NCBI GenBank assembly: GCA_009927445.1
Contig: RFMZ01000213.1
Coordinates: 1-64,000, forward strand
Source: Betaproteobacteria bacterium
Lineage (GTDB): Bacteria; Pseudomonadota; Gammaproteobacteria; Burkholderiales; Burkholderiaceae
Reading direction: 5' to 3'
Length of the DNA stretch: 64,000 nt
The translations under genes were made by a program, and so were the position numbers. Positions 16,973 through 25,618 of this stretch are shown here, piece after piece; position 1 is the first letter of the stretch, and every line of letters starts with the position of its first letter. A model generated the notes under the pieces. It saw only the letters and a list, made by a program, of their open reading frames with translations, made no database searches and had not been told where the DNA came from.

Positions 16973-17914
16973 GTGCAATCTTCTGCTGTGATTATCAAAG
17001 AACCTAAAGTGATTGCCCTTGAGCAAGTCAGGATTGATGAACTCGGAGATACAGACGTGGCCGTTGAAATGGAGTGGAGTGGGATTAGTACTGGGACAGA
17101 AAAATTATTATGGTCTGGCCGGATGCCAAATTTTCCAGGTATGGGTTATCCGCTTGTGCCGGGATATGAATCAGTTGGACGAGTTATACAAGCAGGCAAA
17201 AAAACACATTTAGAACTGGGTGCGCGGGTCTTTGTGCCTGGCGCAAAATGTTTTGGTGATGTACGTGGTTTATTTGGGGGCTCAGCTTCACATGTTGTTT
17301 TACCAGAATCGAGGGTCACGCAACTCGATGAGAGTTTAGGCGAAGAGGGTGTTTTACTGGCATTGGCGGCAACGGCTTATCACGTTACTGGTGGGGATGT
17401 AGAAAAACAACCAGATTTAATCATTGGCCACGGTGTTGTCGGTCGGTTACTAGCGCGTATTGCGGCTTTAAAGGGCCAGCAAGTAACGGTTTGGGAGACG
17501 AACCCAGAACGCATGGCAGGCGCCATAGGGTATCACGTTACCCAGCCAGAAAAAGATGACTGTAAGCAGTACAAAATTATTTGTGACGCGAGTGGCGATG
17601 CGCAATTAATTAATACCTTAATTGGTCGCATGAACTTTCAAGGTGAGATCGTCTTAGCTGGATTTTATGAAGAGTCCATCTCGTTTATGTTTGCGCCGGC
17701 GTTTATGAAAGAAATGAGAATGCGCATTGCCGCCCAGTGGCAGCCTAGTGATTTAGTGGCAGTTCAAGAATTAATTGCTAATCAGCAATTGAATTTGAGT
17801 GGATTAATTACCCACCACGGTAACCCAAGTAATGCTCAAGAGGCCTATCAAACTGCCTTTACCGATACGCAATGTTTAAAAATGGTTCTCAATTGGAAAA
17901 ACGGAAATGAATAG
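16973..17914 (+). CDS. bchC: Bacteriochlorophyllide a dehydrogenase
   Basis: BchC oxidises the C3 hydroxyethyl group of 3-hydroxyethyl bacteriochlorophyllide a to the acetyl group. The 313-residue protein is a medium-chain (zinc-type alcohol dehydrogenase-like) reductase with the substrate-domain pattern GISTGTEKLLWSGRMP and the glycine-rich PGYESVGRV. The Rossmann segment LIIGHGVVGRLLARIAA follows. The start is a GTG with an AAGG nearby. The stop overlaps the bchX start by eight bases, so bchC heads the chlorophyllide reductase genes as usual. Confidence 0.95.
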   Translation: MQSSAVIIKEPKVIALEQVRIDELGDTDVAVEMEWSGISTGTEKLLWSGRMPNFPGMGYPLVPGYESVGRVIQAGKKTHLELGARVFVPGAKCFGDVRGLFGGSASHVVLPESRVTQLDESLGEEGVLLALAATAYHVTGGDVEKQPDLIIGHGVVGRLLARIAALKGQQVTVWETNPERMAGAIGYHVTQPEKDDCKQYKIICDASGDAQLINTLIGRMNFQGEIVLAGFYEESISFMFAPAFMKEMRMRIAAQWQPSDLVAVQELIANQQLNLSGLITHHGNPSNAQEAYQTAFTDTQCLKMVLNWKNGNE

Positions 17915-18911
17915 TCCTATACCAGCACAAGCTACAGTGCAATTTATGCACTTAAAAAAGGAAGCAGCTATTGAGCCAGCTCCGGTTTCGACTGCGCCAG
18001 TAACCAAAGAGACGCAAATTATCGCGATTTACGGCAAGGGCGGCATTGGTAAAAGTTTTACCCTGGCAAATCTTTCTTACATGATGGCGCAGCAAGGTAA
18101 AAAAGTTTTACTGATTGGCTGTGATCCCAAAAGCGATACTACCTCGTTACTTTTTGGAGGTAAAGCATGCCCAACGATTATTGAGACTTCTTCAAAGAAA
18201 AAACTCGCTGGTGAGTCGGTTGAGATTGGCGATGTTTGCTTTAAGAGGGATGGTGTCTTTGCGATGGAATTAGGTGGTCCAGAGGTTGGACGTGGTTGTG
18301 GAGGACGCGGAATTATTCATGGTTTTGAAACCCTTGAAAAGTTAGGTTTTCATGATTGGGGATTTGATTATGTGTTGTTAGATTTTTTAGGGGACGTAGT
18401 TTGCGGTGGGTTTGGCTTACCGATTGCTAGGGATATGTGCCAAAAAGTCATCGTCGTGGCGAGTAATGATTTGCAATCTTTGTATGTTGCTAATAACGTT
18501 TGTTCGGCAGTTGAGTATTTTAGAAAACTGGGTGGCAATGTCGGTGTTGCAGGTATGGTAATTAATAAGGATGACGGCACTGGGGAAGCTGCTGCGTTTG
18601 CACAGAGGGCAGGAATTCCGACTCTAGCAGCGATACCTGCCAATGATGATATTCGTCGCAAGAGCGCTAATTACGAAATTATCGGCAGGCCCGGTACTGA
18701 GTGGGCAAGTTTATTTGAAGAGTTAGCAAGTAATGTTGCTCTGGCTCCACCAGTTCGACCTAAGCCTTTAACGCAGGACGAACTATTAGGATTATTTTCA
18801 GGAGATCAAGTTGGGCGTCATGTTGTGCTTGAACCAGCTACTTTATTCGACATGGTTGGTAAAGACGAGGTTATTAGAGAGTCTTTAGAAGTAGTTTACG
18901 ACAAGGTATGA
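17907..18911 (+). CDS. bchX: Chlorophyllide a reductase iron protein subunit BchX
   Basis: BchX is the nitrogenase-Fe-protein-like ATPase that feeds electrons to BchYZ for reduction of ring B. The 334-residue protein has the deviant Walker A GKGGIGKS, the switch region [11 protein letters not shown] and the cluster ligand region GRGCGGRG with conserved Cys. An N-terminal extension of about 40 residues before the ATPase core is usual for BchX and separates it from BchL. It overlaps bchC at its start, and bchY begins five bases after its stop. Confidence 0.97.
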   Translation: MNSPIPAQATVQFMHLKKEAAIEPAPVSTAPVTKETQIIAIYGKGGIGKSFTLANLSYMMAQQGKKVLLIGCDPKSDTTSLLFGGKACPTIIETSSKKKLAGESVEIGDVCFKRDGVFAMELGGPEVGRGCGGRGIIHGFETLEKLGFHDWGFDYVLLDFLGDVVCGGFGLPIARDMCQKVIVVASNDLQSLYVANNVCSAVEYFRKLGGNVGVAGMVINKDDGTGEAAAFAQRAGIPTLAAIPANDDIRRKSANYEIIGRPGTEWASLFEELASNVALAPPVRPKPLTQDELLGLFSGDQVGRHVVLEPATLFDMVGKDEVIRESLEVVYDKV

Positions 18912-18915
18912 AGTA

Positions 18916-20442
18916 ATGACTCACCAAATAATTCCAATTGTCAATCAACCACACGAAGTTGCTGGTGATGGACTTGGATGTCATGGCGGTGCGCAGACCA
19001 TGATTGCGGCGGCGAAGGCGGCTAACAAATCGGAAGTCCTGCATCAATATGCCTTAGATTACCCTAAGGGGCCGCACGATCAACCGCAAAGTATGTGTCC
19101 AGCATTTGGCTCCCTGCGTGTTGGCTTAAGAATGCGTCGCACATCGACCATTTTGTCAGGATCAGCTTGTTGCGTCTATGGGCTTACATTTACATCGCAT
19201 TTTTATGGCGCTAGGCGTAGCGTTGGTTATGTTCCTTTTAATTCAGAGTCATTAGTCACTGGTAAATTATTTGAAGATATTCGTGAAGCCGTTCATCAAG
19301 AAGCGAATCCAGAAAAATACGATGCCATTGTCATTATTAATTTATGTGTACCAACAGCGAGTGGCGTACCCCTGCAGTTATTACCAAAAGAAATTAATGG
19401 CGTCAGAATTATTGGGATTGACGTGCCTGGATTTGGTGTGCCAACACACGCTGAGGCAAAAGATGTTTTGGCTGGGGCAATGCTCAAGTATGCTAGAAGT
19501 GAAGCCTCGGCTGGGCCTGTAACAGCGCCTCGTCAAGGTGTGTCCGATAAGCCAACCATTACCCTTTTAGGTGAGATGTTTCCAGTTGATCCGGTTGGCA
19601 TCGGGATGCTCCTTGAACCCATGGGGCTAGCAGCCGGGCCAGTAGTTCCCACCCGTGAATGGCGCGAATTGTATCAAGCACTAGACTGTGCTGCGGTAGC
19701 AGCCATACATCCTTTTTATACAGCGAGTATTCGAGAGTTCGAAGCCGCTGGACGCCAGGTGATTGGTTCTGCGCCAATTGGATACGAGGGAACAGCGGCT
19801 TGGCTGGCACAGATTGGCGCTGCATGCAATATCAATGCTGATTTAATTGCAGCGGCGCAAAATAAGTTTTTACCAATGATACGAAGTGCCTTGGCTGCTA
19901 AGCCGATTAAGGGTCGAGTGACGCTTAGCGGTTATGAGGGTTCGGAGTTATTAGTAGCGCGTTTATTGATTGAAAGTGGCGCGCAGGTTCACTATGTGGG
20001 AACGGCTTGTCCGAAAACCATTTGGAGCCAACCTGATCGCGAGTGGTTAGAGTCAAAGGGCGTACACGTCCAGTACCGGGCTTCCCTCGAGCAAGACTTA
20101 GCGGCTGTAGCTGAGTTCAAGCCGGATTTAGCAATTGGTACGACACCGGTTGTGCAAAAAGCTAAACAGCTTGCAATTCCAGCCCTCTATTTTACCAATT
20201 TAATTTCTGCTAGGCCGCTCATGGGAGCTGCTGGCGCTGGCTCTTTAGCTCAAGTGATTAATGGCGCGATTGCAAATCAAGAGCGTTTTTCTACCATGCG
20301 CGATTTCTTTGAAGGTGTTGGCAGTGGATACGCTAGTGGCGTTTGGGATGAGATTCCGCAGGATCGGCCTGACTTTAAAGCCGACGTTAAACGTCGCTTA
20401 GATAAGGCTCTCAAAAAGCGCAAAGCAGAGGAGATTGGCTGA
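18916..20442 (+). CDS. bchY: Chlorophyllide a reductase subunit Y
   Basis: BchY is one of two NifDK-like catalytic subunits of chlorophyllide a oxidoreductase, which makes the bacteriochlorin ring. The 508-residue protein carries candidate iron-sulfur ligands in [19 protein letters not shown] and SACCVYGL in the N-terminal third, as in the family. It lies between bchX and bchZ; its TGA stop overlaps the bchZ ATG by one base (20442). Length is normal, and the frame is intact. Confidence 0.97.
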   Translation: MTHQIIPIVNQPHEVAGDGLGCHGGAQTMIAAAKAANKSEVLHQYALDYPKGPHDQPQSMCPAFGSLRVGLRMRRTSTILSGSACCVYGLTFTSHFYGARRSVGYVPFNSESLVTGKLFEDIREAVHQEANPEKYDAIVIINLCVPTASGVPLQLLPKEINGVRIIGIDVPGFGVPTHAEAKDVLAGAMLKYARSEASAGPVTAPRQGVSDKPTITLLGEMFPVDPVGIGMLLEPMGLAAGPVVPTREWRELYQALDCAAVAAIHPFYTASIREFEAAGRQVIGSAPIGYEGTAAWLAQIGAACNINADLIAAAQNKFLPMIRSALAAKPIKGRVTLSGYEGSELLVARLLIESGAQVHYVGTACPKTIWSQPDREWLESKGVHVQYRASLEQDLAAVAEFKPDLAIGTTPVVQKAKQLAIPALYFTNLISARPLMGAAGAGSLAQVINGAIANQERFSTMRDFFEGVGSGYASGVWDEIPQDRPDFKADVKRRLDKALKKRKAEEIG

Positions 20443-21899
20443 TGTTTGTCATTGACCATGACCGAGCAGGCGGCTATTGGGGCGCTGTGTATGTATTTAC
20501 CGCAATTAAGGGTTTACAGGTGGTCATTGACGGCCCGGTTGGTTGTGAAAACCTACCAGTTACTTCAGTTCTGCACTATACCGATGCCTTACCGCCACAT
20601 GAATTACCGATTGTGGTGACTGGTCTTGCGGAAGAGCAGCTGGGGCGTGAAGGTACTGAAGAGTCAATGAAGCGTGCTCATAAGACTTTAGATCCAGAGT
20701 TGCCCTCGGTGGTTGTGACGGGTTCGATTGCCGAAATGATTGGTGGTGGAGTCACTCCTGAGGGAATGAATATTGCGAGATTTTTGCCAAGGACTATTGA
20801 TGAAGATCAATGGCAAAGTGCTAACCGGGCAATGTATTGGTTGTGGACTGAATATGGCATGAAGCATATACCTGAGCGGCCAGTCCGCAAGCCAGGTGAA
20901 AAGCCACGGGTGAATATTATTGGCCCAGCGTATGGTACTTTTAATATGTATAGTGATTTAGCAGAGATCAAGCGTTTGGTACAAGGTCTTGGTGCAGAAA
21001 TCAACATGGTATTTCCGCTGGGGAGCCACTTGGCAGATGTCTCACGCTTAGTTGAGGCTGACGTCAATATTTGTATGTATCGGGAGTTTGGTCGCTTGCT
21101 CTGTGAAAACTTAGAGAGGCCTTATTTACAAGCACCGATTGGGATGCATAGTACGACCAAGTTTTTAAGAAAACTCGGTGAGCTTTTAGAGATAGATCCA
21201 GAGCCATTTATTACCCGCGAAAAAAATACAACAATCAAACCTATTTGGGATTTGTGGCGTTCAGTGACGCAAGATTTTTTTGGAACAGCGAGTTTTGGTG
21301 TGGTTGCCAATGAGACATATACGCGTGGCATTCGTAGTTTTTTAGAAGATGAAATGGGTTTGCCATGTCACTTTGCAGAGTCGAGAAAGCCTGGAGAAAA
21401 AACGGATAACGCGAAGATTCGTGAATTAGTGCAGACCAAGACTCCTTTAGTTTTATATGGAAGTTATAACGAAAGAATGTACGCTAGCGAAGTTGGTGGG
21501 CGCTGCGCATATATTCCGTCGTCATTTCCTGGAGCAATTATTCGACGACATACTGGAACGCCGTTCATGGGCTATGCGGGCGCTACTTATATTATTCAAG
21601 AATTTTGTAATGCCTTATTTGATGCTTTGTTTCATATTATTCCTCTTGGTACAGAGCTTGATAAGGTTGAATCGACTCTAGCAAAAGTTGGGCAACTGCA
21701 GAGTTTGCCATGGGACTTTTCTGCGCAGGAACTTTTAAATCATTTAGTAGAAAACGAGCCGGTATTGACGCAAATATCGGTTGCTAAACGTTTGCGAGAT
21801 AGAGCAGAGCGTGAGGCTAGATTAGCAGGCTTAACGCGGGTTACTGAAGAGTTAATTCAGAAGATTAAAGCATCAGCAGGTGCAGGGATTAGCGCATGA
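20442..21899 (+). CDS. bchZ: Chlorophyllide a reductase subunit Z
   Basis: BchZ is the NifK-like partner of BchY in chlorophyllide a reductase. The 485-residue protein begins with [20 protein letters not shown] and has the cluster-ligand segment [12 protein letters not shown] near residue 35. The conserved [19 protein letters not shown] follows in the middle. The stop codon lies inside a 16-base perfect palindrome (21897-21912) that begins the spacer to pufB. Gene order bchCXYZ-puf is the classical superoperon. Confidence 0.97.
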   Translation: MFVIDHDRAGGYWGAVYVFTAIKGLQVVIDGPVGCENLPVTSVLHYTDALPPHELPIVVTGLAEEQLGREGTEESMKRAHKTLDPELPSVVVTGSIAEMIGGGVTPEGMNIARFLPRTIDEDQWQSANRAMYWLWTEYGMKHIPERPVRKPGEKPRVNIIGPAYGTFNMYSDLAEIKRLVQGLGAEINMVFPLGSHLADVSRLVEADVNICMYREFGRLLCENLERPYLQAPIGMHSTTKFLRKLGELLEIDPEPFITREKNTTIKPIWDLWRSVTQDFFGTASFGVVANETYTRGIRSFLEDEMGLPCHFAESRKPGEKTDNAKIRELVQTKTPLVLYGSYNERMYASEVGGRCAYIPSSFPGAIIRRHTGTPFMGYAGATYIIQEFCNALFDALFHIIPLGTELDKVESTLAKVGQLQSLPWDFSAQELLNHLVENEPVLTQISVAKRLRDRAEREARLAGLTRVTEELIQKIKASAGAGISA

Positions 21900-21912
21900 A
21901 TCAATTGATTCA
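21897..21912. repeat. 16-base perfect palindrome at the bchZ-puf junction
   Basis: The sequence TGAATCAATTGATTCA is fully self-complementary and covers the bchZ stop codon, 98 bases before pufB. It could be an operator for a dimeric regulator or a small RNA structure. It is not a PpsR-type TGT-N12-ACA site. Confidence 0.45.
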
Positions 21913-22010
21913 TACAGCGCACAAAGAATATAGCGTTTTATCGTTATATCCCCACGCTACACGGGGTGAGTGTAGGACAAGTTGTAACGTTATTTTAGGG
22001 AGTAATCAAC

Positions 22011-22157
22011 ATGAGTGAAAACAGATCTATTTCTGGTTTGAACGATGCTGAAGCCCAAGAGTTTCATGCATTTTATGTGCAAGGGCTTGTTGGGTTTGTT
22101 GCAATAGCAGTTATTGCACATATCTTGGTATGGGCATGGCGTCCTTGGTTTTCGTAA
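22011..22157 (+). CDS. pufB: Light-harvesting 1 beta subunit
   Basis: PufB is the 48-residue beta polypeptide of the core antenna. It has the polar N-terminus with [15 protein letters not shown], one membrane helix ([19 protein letters not shown]), the bacteriochlorophyll-ligating His in AVIAHIL, and the C-terminal RPWF that is diagnostic of LH1 beta chains. A GGGAG ribosome binding site precedes the ATG. It is the first gene of the puf operon; unusually, another small gene follows it before pufA. Confidence 0.95.
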   Translation: MSENRSISGLNDAEAQEFHAFYVQGLVGFVAIAVIAHILVWAWRPWFS

Positions 22158-22187
22158 TATTTAGTTAATAAAGGAAAGGGGAAATAT

Positions 22188-22409
22188 ATGGGAGTCAAAA
22201 CAGAGTCAATGGCAAAGTTTATGGCGGATGATTCCATATCATTCAAAATAGTTTTTTTATTGAGTTTTGTGATTTGCTTCTTCATAACCCTGTTTGCGCT
22301 AGTACTACCTGTGCAATGGAGGCTTTGGCTTCCTGGTGCTGAGGGAGATAAGCCGTTTCTCGACTCAGTTCGAGCAGGTGTTTATAGCTTTATGTCTTAC
22401 TTAAATTAG
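22188..22409 (+). CDS. Small one-helix protein between pufB and pufA, unrecognised
   Basis: This 73-residue protein is encoded between the two LH1 genes and has a strong ribosome binding site (AAGGGGAAATAT before the ATG at 22188). One membrane helix (about residues 19-43, [20 protein letters not shown]) is flanked by a short soluble N-terminus and a C-terminal part with [10 protein letters not shown] followed by an amphipathic stretch ending in VYSFMSYLN. There is no His in the helix and no RPWF or WRIWK motif, so it is not an alpha or beta antenna chain. Size and topology recall accessory RC-LH1 subunits such as PufX, PufQ or protein-Y, but I cannot align it to any of them. Confidence 0.75.
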   Translation: MGVKTESMAKFMADDSISFKIVFLLSFVICFFITLFALVLPVQWRLWLPGAEGDKPFLDSVRAGVYSFMSYLN

Positions 22410-22419
22410 GAGAATCATT

Positions 22420-22593
22420 ATGTGGAGAATTTGGAAGTTATACGATCCGCTACGAGCGATGGTAGCTCAAGGCGTTTTTCTCTTTGCTCTTGCAGCCATG
22501 ATCCATTTGATTTTATTGAGTACTACTCAATACAAATGGTTAGACGGTATGAGTCAAGCGCAATATATGCAGTCTCGCACTGCACAGAAGTAA
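22420..22593 (+). CDS. pufA: Light-harvesting 1 alpha subunit
   Basis: PufA is the alpha polypeptide of the core antenna, 57 residues. The N-terminus [14 protein letters not shown] is the hallmark of LH1 alpha chains. The helix [19 protein letters not shown] carries the bacteriochlorophyll-binding His, followed by YKWLDG. A TTAGGAG ribosome binding site overlaps the end of the preceding small gene. It is followed by a strong hairpin before pufL, consistent with differential stability of antenna and reaction-centre mRNA. Confidence 0.96.
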   Translation: MWRIWKLYDPLRAMVAQGVFLFALAAMIHLILLSTTQYKWLDGMSQAQYMQSRTAQK

Positions 22594-22605
22594 TCAGTAA
22601 AAAGC

Positions 22606-22636
22606 CTTGGAAGAGGTTTTTAAAACCTCTTCCAAG
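22606..22636 (+). promoter_or_regulatory. pufA-pufL intercistronic hairpin
   Basis: CTTGGAAGAGGTTTT is followed, after one base, by its exact complement, giving a long perfect stem (a practical 11-bp GC-containing stem with an A/T loop). It sits just after the pufA stop. Hairpins at this place in other purple bacteria stabilise the 5' antenna mRNA and reduce transcription into pufLM, setting LH1:RC stoichiometry. There is no T run directly after it, so full termination is unlikely. Confidence 0.8.
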
Positions 22637-22681
22637 CACGAATTTTATTTTAGTAAAAACTTAAAAAAAGGGGGAGCAATC

Positions 22682-23503
22682 ATGGCAATGCTCAATTTTG
22701 AAAGAAAGTACCGCGTCCGCGGTGGAACCTTGGTTGGCGGGGACTTGTTTGATTTTTGGGTTGGTCCCTTTTATGTGGGATTTTTTGGTGTAACTACCGT
22801 ATTTTTTTCTTTCTTGGGAACCGCTATGATTTTATGGGGTGCGGCTCATCAAGGAGTATTTAATATTTGGCAAATCAATATTGCTCCACCTGACTTGAAG
22901 TATGGACTGGGTTTTGCACCGATGATGGAGGGTGGGCTTTGGCAAATTATCACGATTTGTGCACTTGGAGCATTTGTATCATGGGCCTTAAGGGAAGTTG
23001 AGATCTGTCGCAAACTCGGTATGGGGTTACATGTCCCAGTAGCATATAGTATGGCAGTTTTTGCGTACTTTTCTTTAGAGGTAATTAGACCGGTACTGAT
23101 GGGTGCTTGGGGTCATGGATTTCCTTACGGGATTATGAGCCATTTAGATTGGGTCTCCAATACGGGGTATCAATATTTGCATTTTCATTACAACCCTGCG
23201 CACATGATTGCTGTGACTTTGTTTTTCACAACAACTCTAGCACTGGCTTTACACGGGGCACTCGTTTTATCTTCGACGAATCCTTCGAACGGGGCAATCA
23301 AAACACCAGAACACGAAGATACGTTTTTTAGAGACATCATTGGCTATTCAGTAGGGACTCTTGGAATTCATCGTTTAGGTTTATTTCTAGCTTTAGCGGC
23401 AGTTTTTTGGAGTGCTGTTTGTATTATTATCAGCGGACCATTTTGGACACGAGGTTGGCCAGAGTGGTGGACATGGTGGTTAAATATGCCGATTTGGCAC
23501 TAA
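22682..23503 (+). CDS. pufL: Photosynthetic reaction centre L subunit
   Basis: PufL is one of the two membrane core subunits that hold the special pair and cofactors. From the ATG at 22682 ([15 protein letters not shown]), which has a GGGGGAG ribosome binding site, it is 273 residues, the standard length. Five membrane helices are visible. The conserved [20 protein letters not shown] and the [21 protein letters not shown] region with His ligands are present, and the gene ends in the WWTWWLN segment. An upstream in-frame start at 22607 would lie within the hairpin and is rejected. Confidence 0.97.
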   Translation: MAMLNFERKYRVRGGTLVGGDLFDFWVGPFYVGFFGVTTVFFSFLGTAMILWGAAHQGVFNIWQINIAPPDLKYGLGFAPMMEGGLWQIITICALGAFVSWALREVEICRKLGMGLHVPVAYSMAVFAYFSLEVIRPVLMGAWGHGFPYGIMSHLDWVSNTGYQYLHFHYNPAHMIAVTLFFTTTLALALHGALVLSSTNPSNGAIKTPEHEDTFFRDIIGYSVGTLGIHRLGLFLALAAVFWSAVCIIISGPFWTRGWPEWWTWWLNMPIWH

Positions 23504-23524
23504 ACGATTATTTTGGAGATAAAA

Positions 23525-24517
23525 ATGGATTATCAAAATCTATTCACCCAAACACAGGTCACCGGGCCAATTAGCCGTGGCGTACCAATTAATAGCTATG
23601 ACCAAAGAGAGCGTACCCAAGGCGTCAGTTTTTCTGGGCTGTTAGGTAGGATTGGTAATGCGCAACTTGGCCCCATTTATTTGGGGCGTTTAGGTGTTGC
23701 CTCCTTAGCGTTTGGGATGGCGGCATTTTTTATTATTGGTATGAATATGCTAGCGCAAGTTGACTGGAATCCCATTCAGTTTATCCGCCAATTATTTTGG
23801 TTATCGCTAGATGCTCCTGCGCCGAAGTATGGTTTAGGTTTGGCGCCACTCAATGAGGGTGGTTGGTGGAATATAGCCGGATTATTTAGTACGATTGCAA
23901 TCTTGTTATGGTGGTTTAGAACCTACCGCCGCGCTTTAGCTTTGGGAATGGGGACGCATGTTTCTTGGGCCTTTGCATCCGCTATTTGGTTATTTTTAGT
24001 ACTTGGATTATTTCGCCCCGTTTTAATGGGAAGTTGGAGCGAAGCAGTACCTTTTGGAATTTTTTCTCACTTAGACTGGACAGCAGCATTGTCCATTCGT
24101 TACGGAAACTTATTTTATAACCCGTTTCACATGTTATCGATTTTCTTTTTGTACGGTTCTGTTTTGCTCTTTGCGATGCACGGCGCTACGATTTTAGCGG
24201 TTAGTCGGTATGGTGGTGAGCGTGAAATTGAGCAAATTGTTGATCGTGGTACGGCGTCTGAACGAGCAGCTTTGTTTTGGCGTTGGACGATGGGGTTTAA
24301 CGCCACTATGGAATCGATTCACCGTTGGGCTTGGTGGTTTGCAGTGTTGACACCCGTATCAGGAGGGATTGGTATTCTCTTAACCGGCACAGTTGTTGAC
24401 AACTGGTATTTATGGGCGATGCATCATGGCATGGTACCGGCCTATCCAGTTACGAACGTGATTGATCCATCTATTGCAACCCCAGCTTTTTCTGCACCAT
24501 TACAAGGAGCTAAATAA
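23525..24517 (+). CDS. pufM: Photosynthetic reaction centre M subunit
   Basis: PufM is the second core subunit of the type II reaction centre. From the ATG at 23525, preceded by GGAG, it is 330 residues. Five helices are visible, with [20 protein letters not shown] and [22 protein letters not shown], carrying the special-pair and iron ligands. An in-frame TTG at 23513 is a less likely start. The last bases overlap the pufC ATG by one base, as expected when the cytochrome subunit is co-translated. Confidence 0.97.
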   Translation: MDYQNLFTQTQVTGPISRGVPINSYDQRERTQGVSFSGLLGRIGNAQLGPIYLGRLGVASLAFGMAAFFIIGMNMLAQVDWNPIQFIRQLFWLSLDAPAPKYGLGLAPLNEGGWWNIAGLFSTIAILLWWFRTYRRALALGMGTHVSWAFASAIWLFLVLGLFRPVLMGSWSEAVPFGIFSHLDWTAALSIRYGNLFYNPFHMLSIFFLYGSVLLFAMHGATILAVSRYGGEREIEQIVDRGTASERAALFWRWTMGFNATMESIHRWAWWFAVLTPVSGGIGILLTGTVVDNWYLWAMHHGMVPAYPVTNVIDPSIATPAFSAPLQGAK

Positions 24518-25551
24518 TGAAAAAAAATATCTTTTCTGCGCTCCTTGCGATTAGCGCACTACTTTTTCTGACGGCTTGTGAGCGTCCACCAATCGATGCC
24601 AAGCAAAACGGCTTTCGGGGCACAGCGATGGTCGATGTTCAAAATCCTCGGATAGTGGCTGAGAAAGTTAAATTAAATACGATTCCGCCTTCTTCTGGGG
24701 CAATTTCTGGTGAGGGAGAAAAGGCTAGTAAAGCATATAAAAATGTCCAGGTATTAGGAGACTTAAGTACGGCGCAGTTTAGTACCTTTATGGTGACGAT
24801 GACTAGTTGGGTAGCACCCAAAGAGGGCTGTGCATACTGCCATAATCTGAATAATTTAGCCGACGATAGTATGTACACTAAAGTCGTTTCAAGGCGCATG
24901 ATTGAAATGACTCAAAACATCAATGCGAATTGGAAGTCTCATGTCCAAGAAACTGGCGTAACTTGCTATACCTGTCATCGTGGTAATAATATTCCGCAAA
25001 ATGTTTGGTTTAAATCTCCGCCTCAGAAAGGTGGGAATATGTTGGGTAATTTAAATGGGCAAAATAGCGCATCTCCGAGTGCTGCTTATAGCTCATTACC
25101 GAATGAAACCTATTCCAAGTTTTTGCTTGCTAGTAATCCAGCACGCATACAAGGTAAAGATGGTTTACCCAATGGTAATAAGCATTCGATTCTGGCGACT
25201 GAAGAGGTCTACGGCATCATGATGCATTTTTCTCAGTCACTCGGTGTGAATTGTACGTACTGTCACAACACCCAAGCGTTTTCGGATTGGACGCATAGTA
25301 CGCCACAGCGGGCTCAGTCTTGGCACGCTATTCAGATGGTCAAAGATGTCAATAATACGTTCATGGTGCCGCTAACTAGCACTTTTCCGAAGCATCGTCT
25401 AGGAGAGACTGGCGATGTAGCGAAGGCGAATTGTGCGACATGTCATCAAGGTGTTAATAAACCGCTTTACGGTAAGAGCATGCTGTCTGATCATCCTTAC
25501 TTAACGAAGCCTGCTGCTGAGGTTAATGCAAAAACAGTAGCAATGAAATGA
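24517..25551 (+). CDS. pufC: Reaction-centre tetraheme cytochrome c subunit
   Basis: PufC donates electrons to the oxidised special pair. The 344-residue protein has a lipoprotein signal with lipobox LTAC (Cys21 lipidated) and four heme c sites, CAYCH, CYTCH, CTYCH and CATCH, at about residues 105, 150, 246 and 306. This is a full set of four hemes. It overlaps the pufM stop by one base and ends before a strong rho-independent terminator. It requires the Ccm maturation system, which is encoded in the same cluster. Confidence 0.96.
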   Translation: MKKNIFSALLAISALLFLTACERPPIDAKQNGFRGTAMVDVQNPRIVAEKVKLNTIPPSSGAISGEGEKASKAYKNVQVLGDLSTAQFSTFMVTMTSWVAPKEGCAYCHNLNNLADDSMYTKVVSRRMIEMTQNINANWKSHVQETGVTCYTCHRGNNIPQNVWFKSPPQKGGNMLGNLNGQNSASPSAAYSSLPNETYSKFLLASNPARIQGKDGLPNGNKHSILATEEVYGIMMHFSQSLGVNCTYCHNTQAFSDWTHSTPQRAQSWHAIQMVKDVNNTFMVPLTSTFPKHRLGETGDVAKANCATCHQGVNKPLYGKSMLSDHPYLTKPAAEVNAKTVAMK

Positions 25552-25577
25552 ATGAATTGGTGTTGTAGCGCTGCATT

Positions 25578-25603
25578 GTAGCGTCTTAGGACGCTACTTT
25601 TTT
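25578..25603 (+). terminator. Rho-independent terminator after pufC
   Basis: An 8-bp perfect stem, GTAGCGTC paired with GACGCTAC around a TTAG loop, is followed by six T residues. This is a textbook intrinsic terminator 27 bases after the pufC stop. It closes the bchCXYZ-puf unit and implies that crtI needs its own promoter or read-through. Confidence 0.9.
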
Positions 25604-25618
25604 GAATCTTGGGTAATT

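Noticed and set aside
21971..21988. TGT-N12-AAC upstream of pufB as a PpsR site
   Set aside because: The right half lacks ACA; not better than chance in an AT-rich spacer.
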